Shown here one piece after another: positions 9,258 through 15,056 of a stretch of DNA of 15,056 nt. The position numbers and the translations under genes are program-made. Numbering within the stretch: the stretch's first letter is position 1; the number at the start of each line of letters is the position of its first letter. The stretch lies in NCBI RefSeq assembly GCF_036384435.1, contig NZ_DASVMI010000077.1, positions 1 through 15,056 on the forward strand. The letters run 5' to 3'. The notes under the pieces are model-generated. The model had not been told where the DNA came from. It did not search any database and saw only the letters and a list, made by a program, of their open reading frames with translations. This stretch comes from GSA-30 sp036384435 (GTDB taxonomy: Bacteria; Pseudomonadota; Gammaproteobacteria; Xanthomonadales; Rhodanobacteraceae).

Positions 9258-9309
9258 AGCTACCGGCGTTATGCCGGCATCGTCCCAAAGGAAATGCGAG
9301 GACCCACCG

Positions 9310-9558
9310 ATGAGCGCCCAACAGGAAACCTACGAGATCATCGCCAGGCAGGCCAAGATCGATATCACTACCATCACGCTGGAATCGACCCTGAAGGATC
9401 TGGGCGTTGCCTCGCTGGATGCGATCGAAGTGCTCTTTGATCTCGAAGAACATTTCGACGTCACCTTGCCCAACGAAGATACCGATTTCGAAAATGGCAC
9501 GGTCGGCCAGCTCATCGAGGCCATCGATCGGCAAATCGCCGCCAAGCAGGCCGGCTGA
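9310..9558 (+). CDS. acyl carrier protein
   Basis: This 82-aa acidic helical protein is a stand-alone acyl carrier protein that would carry a growing acyl chain on a 4'-phosphopantetheine arm. The start at 9310 is picked over an in-frame ATG at 9229 because it gives the normal ACP length. The carrier site is L-G-V-A-S-L-D with Ser35. The usual D-S-L is A-S-L here, so the Asp before the serine is lost. The following helix E-V-L-F-D-L-E-E-H-F-D-V and the T-V-G-Q-L-I-E helix are typical. It is not the housekeeping acpP: it lacks the fabG/fabF neighbourhood and the canonical site, and it lies 4 bases upstream of a ketosynthase gene. Together they resemble NodF/NodE-type specialised carrier and synthase pairs. 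Confidence 0.92.
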   Translation: MSAQQETYEIIARQAKIDITTITLESTLKDLGVASLDAIEVLFDLEEHFDVTLPNEDTDFENGTVGQLIEAIDRQIAAKQAG

Positions 9559-9562
9559 GCTC

Positions 9563-10774
9563 ATGCGCCGCATAGTGATCACCGGCATGGGCGCGCTGTG
9601 CGCGCTGGGCCATGACGCGACTTCCACTTGGCAGGCCATGAGGGCCGGACAGAGCGGCATCGCCACCATCACCCGACTGCCGGCCGAGCAGCTCAAGGCC
9701 GGCAACGTGGTTGCTGAAGTCAAGGCCTTCGATCCGCTGGCCCGCATCGCCGGGCAACGCGCGACCATGATGGACCTGGCCGGTCAGTATGCCCTGGTGG
9801 CCGCCGACGAAGCCGTTGCCCAGGCAGGCATTCGCTTCGAGGGCGAATTGGCTTCGCGTACGGCGGTAGTGGTGGGCACCGGGGCCTCCGGAGAAGCCAC
9901 GCGCGACGATCAGTATCGCCGCCTTTATGCCGACAATGCCTCACGCCTGCACCCGCTGGGCATCGTCAAAATGATGATCAACGCGTCGGCCAGCCACATC
10001 AGCATGGCCCATGGCATTACCGGCCCGACCTTCGTCGTCGCCAGTGCTTGTGCATCGTCCAACCATGCGTTCGCGCAGGCGGCCATGATGATCCGCACCG
10101 GGCTTGTCGATGCCGCCATCGTCGGAGGCACTGAAGCATGTATCACCCTGGGTACCTTGCGTGCCTGGGAAGCCATGCGCGTACTGGCCCCCGAGTGTCG
10201 CCCTTTCAGCGCCGGTCGTCGCGGCATCGTGCTCGGCGAAGGCGCCGGCATGTTCGTGCTGGAGACTCTGCAACACGCGCAGGCTCGTGACGCAACGATC
10301 CTGGCCGAACTGGCCGGGGCAGGCATGAGCTCCGATGCCGGCGACATCGCCGCCCCCTCCGACACGGGTGCGGCCGCGGCCATCCGAGCCGCCCTGAGTG
10401 ATGGCGGTCTCTCACCGCAAGAGATCGACTACGTTAGCGCCCATGGCACCGGTACCCAGGCCAACGACAGCACCGAGACACGCGCCCTGCACCAGGTCTT
10501 CGGCGAGCACGCGCACAAGCTCGCCATATCCTCGACCAAGCCCATGCATGGTCACGCCCTGGGCGCAGCCGGTGCCCTGGAAATGATCGCCGCCATCGGC
10601 GCACTACGCGAAGGCATCATCCCTCCCACCCTCAACTACCAGGAACAGGACCCCGTCTGCGACCTTGACTACGTACCCAACGTGGCACGCAAGCAGACGG
10701 TGAACGCCGCGATCAGTAATTCGTTCGCGTTTGGCGGGTTGAATGCCGTCGTCGCGCTGAGAAGCTGGCGTTGA
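9563..10774 (+). CDS. beta-ketoacyl-ACP synthase, FabF/NodE type
   Basis: The 403-aa enzyme catalyses decarboxylative Claisen condensation of acyl and malonyl groups on carrier protein. The KAS II triad is complete: Cys163 in A-S-A-C-A-S-S-N, His294 in S-A-H-G-T-G-T and His331 in M-H-G-H-A-L-G-A-A-G. The N-terminus R-R-I-V-I-T-G-M-G and the C-terminal N-S-F-A-F-G-G-L-N-A-V are standard, and the length is close to FabF (413 aa). The M-H-G-H motif, rather than M-T-G-H as in housekeeping FabF, points to the specialised NodE-like branch. The start at 9563 is the first ATG after the ACP stop (4 bases away) and yields the canonical N-terminus. It is a single-domain enzyme, not part of a modular polyketide synthase. 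No ketoreductase or dehydratase lies beside it, so reduction would use the general fatty-acid enzymes. Confidence 0.95.
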   Translation: MRRIVITGMGALCALGHDATSTWQAMRAGQSGIATITRLPAEQLKAGNVVAEVKAFDPLARIAGQRATMMDLAGQYALVAADEAVAQAGIRFEGELASRTAVVVGTGASGEATRDDQYRRLYADNASRLHPLGIVKMMINASASHISMAHGITGPTFVVASACASSNHAFAQAAMMIRTGLVDAAIVGGTEACITLGTLRAWEAMRVLAPECRPFSAGRRGIVLGEGAGMFVLETLQHAQARDATILAELAGAGMSSDAGDIAAPSDTGAAAAIRAALSDGGLSPQEIDYVSAHGTGTQANDSTETRALHQVFGEHAHKLAISSTKPMHGHALGAAGALEMIAAIGALREGIIPPTLNYQEQDPVCDLDYVPNVARKQTVNAAISNSFAFGGLNAVVALRSWR

Positions 10775-10833
10775 GTGTGGGGTGCTTTTGGGTGAGGCCG
10801 CTTTGGAGTGAGGCCGCCCTGGCGCCTACACGC

Positions 10834-11322
10834 CTACAACCTGCTGAAACTCCATGACTGCATCTTGCCGTCTCGATACGGCATTACCCCATGGAAAGGT
10901 CGCGGGTCGTCGTCAAAGACCAAGGGCAGGAAGTGCCGATCACCTTCCCACATCGGCAGGTCCATCAGGCGGTCGCGGTCGACCCATTCCAGCGTGCCCT
11001 CCGGATTGCATTCGAATGGCTGGCCTTCGAAGTCATCGATGAGGAAGATGAAGCCAAGCCAATCCTCGCCCTGCTTGCCGAAACCGGGCCAGTTCAAGCT
11101 GCCGCGCAGTTGCATCGATAGGCATTCGATACCGGCTTCCTCGCGGATTTCCCGCCGCATGCACTGGGCGATATCCTCGCCGGGCTCCATCTTGCCGCCC
11201 AGGCCGTTGTATTTGCCCAGGTGAATGTCGTCGGGCCGGGAGTTGCGATGGATCATGAGCACCCGGCGGCGGTCGGCCGACAATACATAGCCAAGGGTGG
11301 CGACGATAGGGGTGTAAGGCAT
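10834..11322 (-). CDS. Nudix hydrolase, MutT/8-oxo-dGTP diphosphatase-like
   Basis: The 162-aa protein carries a perfect Nudix box from Gly43 to Ile65 (G-K-M-E-P-G-E, then seven residues, then R-E-I-R-E-E-A-G-I), which binds the catalytic Mg or Mn. The start at 11322 gives M-P-Y-T-P-I-V-A-T-L-G-Y, an N-terminus like that of other Xanthomonadales homologues; the frame is open far upstream but that part has no domain. The C-terminal L-P-M-W-E-G-D-R-H-F-L-P-L-V-F block is typical of MutT/MutX-like proteins that clean oxidised nucleoside triphosphates. Substrate is inferred from similarity only. It converges on the ketosynthase gene across 59 bases and is divergent from the glycosidase gene, so it is probably a single-gene unit. 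Confidence 0.9.
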   Translation of the reverse strand: MPYTPIVATLGYVLSADRRRVLMIHRNSRPDDIHLGKYNGLGGKMEPGEDIAQCMRREIREEAGIECLSMQLRGSLNWPGFGKQGEDWLGFIFLIDDFEGQPFECNPEGTLEWVDRDRLMDLPMWEGDRHFLPLVFDDDPRPFHGVMPYRDGKMQSWSFSRL

Positions 11323-11440
11323 GGCAAGGGCCGCGCGGAAAAGCGAAAGTTTAGCCCGCTCTGCCGGGCAATGCAGCCGCACGCACGCAATGTACTTCAT
11401 GGACTTGCGTTTCGCGCACGGCCCCAGCCACCATCGCGAT

Positions 11441-12235
11441 ATGCGTGCCTCCCATCGACGTCTATGCCATCTGCTCCCCATCGCCCTGCTGGGTCTTCTT
11501 GCCGGCTGCAACCGGCAGGCCCAGGCGGTGGACAGCAGCGAGATCACCTTCGACAGCCAGAGCTTTCGCGTGGTCAAGGTGGATATCGCACGCGAGCCCC
11601 TGGCGCTATTCTGGAAAAATCCCGAAAGCGGCGATCCCTTCGGCACCATCGAGGCGGTACGACAGTGGGGCATGGCCAGGAACCGGCGCCTCCTTTTTGC
11701 CGCCAACGCCGGCATCTATGACCGACAATATTCGCCCCTTGGCCTGTACGTGGAAAACGGAAAAGCCTTGGTGCCGCTGAACCTGGCTCGCGGCAAACCC
11801 TCGGCGGGTAATTTCTCACTGCAGCCCAATGGCGTGTTCGTGGTGTATCCCGACGGCCACGCAGCCGTACGTACCAGCACCGATTTCAAGAACGACGCCC
11901 GCCCTGCCCAGTGGGCCACGCAATCGGGCCCCATGCTGGTGATCGATGGAAAGCTCAATGATCAATTCGTGGACGATTCCTCCAGCATGAAGTGGCGAAG
12001 CGGCGTCTGCGCGCGAACGCCCCATGACGTCGTGTTCGCCGTCAGCGAAGCACCCGTGAATTTCCATACCTTCGCGCGATTGTTCCGTGACCAGTTGGGT
12101 TGCCGTGACGCGCTTTACCTGGACGGCACCATCTCGCAGTTCTACGTCGATGGCGCCGGCTACGCAGGCGCGCCCACCTTCATGGTCAAGCCCTATGCGG
12201 GTATCTTCGCCGTTTTCGAACACGATGAAGACTGA
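11441..12235 (+). CDS. phosphodiester glycosidase (NAGPA/DUF2233) family lipoprotein
   Basis: The 264-aa product starts with an arginine-rich n-region, a hydrophobic stretch and the lipobox L-L-A-G-C with Cys23. This predicts a lipoprotein and supports the start at 11441 over an in-frame ATG at 11321. The mature part fits the phosphodiester glycosidase family (PF09992, DUF2233): N-A-G-I-Y-D at 89-94, L-G-L-Y-V-E-N-G, N-F-S-L-Q-P-N-G-V-F, Q-S-G-P-M-L-V-I-D-G and A-L-Y-L-D-G-T-I-S-Q-F-Y. Mammalian NAGPA removes GlcNAc from a phosphodiester to mannose, and bacterial members probably act on cell-envelope phosphodiester-linked sugars. The substrate here is unknown. The gene overlaps the acylase gene by 11 bp, implying a shared transcript and coupled translation. 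Its own Shine-Dalgarno is not evident. Confidence 0.88.
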   Translation: MRASHRRLCHLLPIALLGLLAGCNRQAQAVDSSEITFDSQSFRVVKVDIAREPLALFWKNPESGDPFGTIEAVRQWGMARNRRLLFAANAGIYDRQYSPLGLYVENGKALVPLNLARGKPSAGNFSLQPNGVFVVYPDGHAAVRTSTDFKNDARPAQWATQSGPMLVIDGKLNDQFVDDSSSMKWRSGVCARTPHDVVFAVSEAPVNFHTFARLFRDQLGCRDALYLDGTISQFYVDGAGYAGAPTFMVKPYAGIFAVFEHDED

Positions 12236-14681
12236 CAAACCCAGGCGGCATGGCGCATTACGGCGCTGGCTGGCGGCAGTCGCCACCGTGCTTTTGCTAC
12301 TCATGGTGGCGGCCGTCATGATCAACCTGTGGATACTGCACCGCAGCTTGCCCGAGTTGGACGGCTGGCACGTTGCCACCTCCGCGGGCGCCCCAAGCAA
12401 AATCGTTCGCGACGCACACGGGCTGGTGACCATCGAGGCGGATGACGAACTCGATGCCGATTATGACCTGGGCTTCGTACACGCGCAGGAACGTTTCTTC
12501 GAGATGGACCTGATGCGTCGCGTGGCGGCCGGTGAACTGGCCGAACTGGTGGGGCAGGCAGCGCTGAAGACCGACATCGGCCATCGACGCCATCGCCTTC
12601 GCGCGGTGGTGCATCAGGCCTATGAAAACCTGACGCCACAGCAGCGTTCGCGATTGATCAAGTATGCCTGGGGTGTCAATCGCGGCCTGGATGAACTGGG
12701 CGCTCGCCCATGGGAATACGTCCTGCTGCGAAGCAAACCGCGCGAGTGGCTGCCGGAGGATTCACTCCTGGTGATCGCGGCGATGTACCTGGATCTCAAT
12801 GAGGACGGCAACAACCTGCGTGAACTCAATACGGCGCGGATGCGTGCCGCCCTGCCCGGCCCCGTGGTCGACTTCCTGCTTGCCGCCGATCCGGCCTGGG
12901 AGGCGCCGTTGGTCGGTGGGCAGTCGCCCGCAGTCGATCTGCCAGGACCTGACGTGCTGGACCTGCGACGATCACCCGCAGGCGACAACAATGCCAAGGT
13001 CGCCAGTCTGGCGGCGGCCGTATCGCCTGCACTTGATGATATGCGCATCGGCAGCAACAGCTTCGCCGTGGCCGGTTCGCTCAGCAGTACCGGTTCGGCC
13101 ATCCTGGCCAACGACATGCATCTGGGTTTGCGTGTGCCCAATATCTGGTTTCGTGCCCGGCTGCGTTATCACACGGACAACGACAGCTATGTTGCCCGGC
13201 ACGGTTCACGCGCGGTGGATCTGAACGGCCTGACCCTTCCCGGCGTACCGGCGCTCGTCGTAGGCAGCAACGGTCACATCGCCTGGGGTTTCACCAATAG
13301 CTACGGAGATTGGCAGGACTGGTTCCGCGTGCAGCGCGATCCGGCCCATCCGTCGCGCTACAAGGTCCCCGAGGGCTGGGCTACGATCGAAAGCCACGAC
13401 GAAGTCATCGCAATCAAGGGAGCAGCACCCTATACGCTCAAGGTTGAGGACACCCGCTGGGGACCGATCATGGGCGAGGATGTCGATGGCACGCCATTGG
13501 CGCTTTCGTGGATCGGCGCACTGCCTCGTTCGTACAACCTGGGCCTTGCCGAACTAAGCCTTGCTACGAACGTGCATGAAGCGCTCGGCCTGGCGCATAC
13601 CTTCGGCATTCCGCCGCAGAATATGCTGGTGGCCGACAAGGAAGGCCATATCGGCTGGACCCTTGCCAGCAATGCCATTCCACTACGCAGCGGCATGCAT
13701 GCGAGCCTGCCGACCGATGGCGCACAGCCTGGCAACGGCTGGACTGGCTGGGCCAACGCCGCACAGTATCCGCGCGTCGAAGACCCCGCAAGCGGGCGGC
13801 TATGGACCGCCAATAATCGCATTGTCGATGGCGACGCACTATCGCTCGTCGGCAATGGCGGCTACGACGTGGGGGCGCGCGCGCAGCAGATCCGCAACGA
13901 TCTGCAGGCGCACGATCGTTTCGCGCCTACAGACTTGCTCGCCATCCAGTTGGATGATCGGGCGATATTCCTCACGCGCTGGCAACAGTTGCTGCAAGCC
14001 ACCCTGGCCGGACAGGACGATCCGCGACTTGCGCAAATGCGCCAGCTCACCGCTACCTGGGGCGGCCGCGCGGCGGCAGACAGCGTCGATTATCGGCTGG
14101 TACGAGCCTTTCGCGAACAGGTATTCCATGAGGTGCTGGCGCCTTTTATCGCCAGGGTCAGCGCTCGCCATGGTGATTTTGCTTGGCCAACGCATGACAG
14201 CGCCGAAGCGGCCGTGTGGACGATGATCGATCGCAAGCCAATGCATCTGCTGGACCCTCATTACGCCGATTGGCACGCATTGCTGCTGGACGCCGCGCGC
14301 CAAGTGGCTGACAAACTCGCGGCACAGCCCGGTGGGCTGGCGGCACGCACCTGGGGCGAGGAGAACCGCGCCGCCATCGATCATCCACTGGCGCGCGTGC
14401 TGCCGTCAGGGCTGGCGCGCTACCTGGACATGCCACACGATCGGCAATCTGGCGACGCCAACATGCCACGCGTGGCAGGTCCAGCCTTTGGCTCATCCGA
14501 AAGGCTGGTAGCAAGCCCCGGCCATGAGAATGTAAGCATCCTGCACATGCCGGGCGGCCAGAGCGATCACCCGATGTCGCCATTTTTCGGCGTGGGCCAT
14601 GCCGATTGGTTCGAAGGAACGCCTACGCCCCTGCTGCCAGGCGAGCAGCAGCATGCGTTGGAAATCATGCCGATGCACTGA
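12225..14681 (+). CDS. penicillin acylase family Ntn hydrolase
   Basis: The 818-aa precursor belongs to the penicillin G acylase/PvdQ family (PF01804), periplasmic enzymes that cleave amide bonds of N-acyl compounds after self-processing. The start at 12225 places R-R-H-G-A-L-R-R-W before a hydrophobic helix (about 14-36), a signal anchor. The predicted autoprocessing site is Gly276-Ser277 in I-G-S-N-S-F-A-V-A-G, so Ser277 becomes the N-terminal nucleophile of the beta chain. L-A-N-D-M-H-L-G, G-S-N-G-H-I-A-W-G-F-T-N (346-357) and W-T-A-N-N-R (527-532, where the oxyanion Asn is expected) follow in family order. The end G-H-A-D-W-F-E-G...L-L-P-G-E-Q-Q is also typical. Substrates in the family range from penicillins to acyl-homoserine lactones and lipopeptides; sequence alone does not decide. 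Length is normal and there is no truncation. Confidence 0.93.
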   Translation: MKTDKPRRHGALRRWLAAVATVLLLLMVAAVMINLWILHRSLPELDGWHVATSAGAPSKIVRDAHGLVTIEADDELDADYDLGFVHAQERFFEMDLMRRVAAGELAELVGQAALKTDIGHRRHRLRAVVHQAYENLTPQQRSRLIKYAWGVNRGLDELGARPWEYVLLRSKPREWLPEDSLLVIAAMYLDLNEDGNNLRELNTARMRAALPGPVVDFLLAADPAWEAPLVGGQSPAVDLPGPDVLDLRRSPAGDNNAKVASLAAAVSPALDDMRIGSNSFAVAGSLSSTGSAILANDMHLGLRVPNIWFRARLRYHTDNDSYVARHGSRAVDLNGLTLPGVPALVVGSNGHIAWGFTNSYGDWQDWFRVQRDPAHPSRYKVPEGWATIESHDEVIAIKGAAPYTLKVEDTRWGPIMGEDVDGTPLALSWIGALPRSYNLGLAELSLATNVHEALGLAHTFGIPPQNMLVADKEGHIGWTLASNAIPLRSGMHASLPTDGAQPGNGWTGWANAAQYPRVEDPASGRLWTANNRIVDGDALSLVGNGGYDVGARAQQIRNDLQAHDRFAPTDLLAIQLDDRAIFLTRWQQLLQATLAGQDDPRLAQMRQLTATWGGRAAADSVDYRLVRAFREQVFHEVLAPFIARVSARHGDFAWPTHDSAEAAVWTMIDRKPMHLLDPHYADWHALLLDAARQVADKLAAQPGGLAARTWGEENRAAIDHPLARVLPSGLARYLDMPHDRQSGDANMPRVAGPAFGSSERLVASPGHENVSILHMPGGQSDHPMSPFFGVGHADWFEGTPTPLLPGEQQHALEIMPMH

Positions 14682-14793
14682 TAGTCACGGGCAGATCAGC
14701 GACTTTTCCGGCTGCCGTAATAGCCGCCTGCTAGTGAGCTTTGACGCTGATTACCTGGTTGCACCTGGGTACGACGCGTGCGAGAGCGATTTG

Positions 14794-14879
14794 ATTCGCG
14801 AAGCCATCTGCGATTCGGCCGCAGAGTGGGGGTTTTAAACCCCCAAGCCGCGATCCAAGTCGCGTCTTGCTTCGCGAAT
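14794..14879. repeat. nested palindromic element between convergent genes
   Basis: An 11-bp perfect inverted repeat (ATTCGCGAAGC at 14794-14804, GCTTCGCGAAT at 14869-14879) encloses a second perfect inverted repeat, TGGGGGTTT at 14827-14835 and AAACCCCCA at 14837-14845. The segments between can be partly paired, giving an 86-base cruciform-capable unit. The downstream flank (GAATGAATGGGCTCCGACC) resembles the degenerate REP-type sequences common in Xanthomonadales and Pseudomonas intergenic gaps; that resemblance is from memory. The element lies between the convergent acylase and dapE genes and might act as a two-way transcript end, although no T-run flanks it. Nothing else coding is evident in 14682-14910. 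Confidence 0.7.
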
Positions 14880-14910
14880 GAATGGGCTCCGACCAGGGAA
14901 GGCTATGTGC

Positions 14911-15056
14911 TTACACAAGCATGCGCTCGCAAATCGCCTGATAAAGCGCAGGCAGCCGCTCAAGATCAGCCACGCTCACGCACTCATCCACCTTGTGGAT
15001 GGTGGCATTCACAGGCCCGAGCTCCACCACTTCGGCACCTAGCGGCGCGATGAAAC
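14911..15056 (-). CDS. dapE: succinyl-diaminopimelate desuccinylase, C-terminal part (truncated by window)
   Basis: On the minus strand the frame ending with TAA at 14911-14913 encodes the last 47 residues of DapE and runs off the right edge. Visible are V-V-E-L-G-P-V-N-A-T-I-H-K-V-D-E-C-V, very close to the E. coli C-terminus, including the His of A-T-I-H-K that binds the second zinc in this M20 metallopeptidase-type enzyme. DapE removes succinate from N-succinyl-L,L-diaminopimelate in lysine and cell-wall precursor synthesis in the cytoplasm. The full protein is usually about 375 aa. The gene converges on the acylase gene across a 229-bp gap with a palindromic element. The match is specific enough to prefer DapE over other M20 peptidases. 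Confidence 0.92.
   Translation of the reverse strand, partial: FIAPLGAEVVELGPVNATIHKVDECVSVADLERLPALYQAICERMLV

Noticed and set aside
9407..9562. Longer N-terminus for the ketosynthase from ATG 9407
   Set aside because: It is an out-of-frame reading of the ACP gene. The canonical R-R-I-V-I-T-G-M-G start is at 9563.
10792..10817. Direct repeat GTGAGGCCGC (10792-10801 and 10808-10817) after the ketosynthase
   Set aside because: Only 10 bp long, two copies, in a 59-bp GC-rich gap; it could be chance and shows no further structure.
11321..11440. Longer N-terminus for the phosphodiester glycosidase from ATG 11321
   Set aside because: It would bury the lipoprotein signal (lipobox Cys23) 40 residues inside and overlap the start of the divergent Nudix gene.
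12087..12224. Longer N-terminus for the acylase from ATG 12087
   Set aside because: It lies wholly inside the glycosidase gene in another frame and would displace the signal anchor; ATG 12225 gives a normal precursor.

Overview
The window looks like a high-GC gammaproteobacterial chromosome, most likely Xanthomonadales and probably Rhodanobacteraceae (Dyella/Rhodanobacter-like). This rests on the overall character of ParC, the TraB/GumN protein, the Nudix hydrolase and DapE. No rRNA or tRNA is visible, so the taxonomic call is inference.

Left part (1-4086). A minus-strand fragment at the extreme left edge resembles the immunity proteins of contact-dependent growth inhibition (CDI) systems and looks degraded at its 5' end. 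It is followed on the plus strand by a secreted TraB/GumN-family protein, by parC (topoisomerase IV subunit A, with intact catalytic and quinolone-determining residues) and by a small secreted protein of unknown function. A 25-bp near-perfect inverted repeat lies in the next intergenic gap.

Middle part (4328-10774). This is a compact accessory-looking block. A plus-strand operon encodes an alpha/beta hydrolase, two small SMR/EamA-like membrane proteins and a DegT/DnrJ-type PLP aminotransferase. It meets, stop to stop with only 3 bp between, a two-gene minus-strand operon encoding a GNAT/FemAB-like acyltransferase and an arginase-fold protein that overlap by 14 bp. A shared 175-bp promoter region separates that operon from a divergent plus-strand pair, an acyl carrier protein and a FabF/NodE-type ketoacyl-ACP synthase. 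Taken together the genes suggest synthesis of an acyl chain on a dedicated carrier, an aminated or guanidino-type head group, acyl transfer and membrane translocation. I cannot name the product; this is the best candidate for an undescribed system here.

Right part (10834-15056). A MutT-like Nudix hydrolase on the minus strand is divergent from a predicted lipoprotein with a phosphodiester glycosidase (NAGPA/DUF2233) domain. That gene overlaps by 11 bp a membrane-anchored penicillin-acylase-type Ntn hydrolase. A gap with a nested palindromic element follows, and the window ends in the 3' end of dapE on the minus strand.
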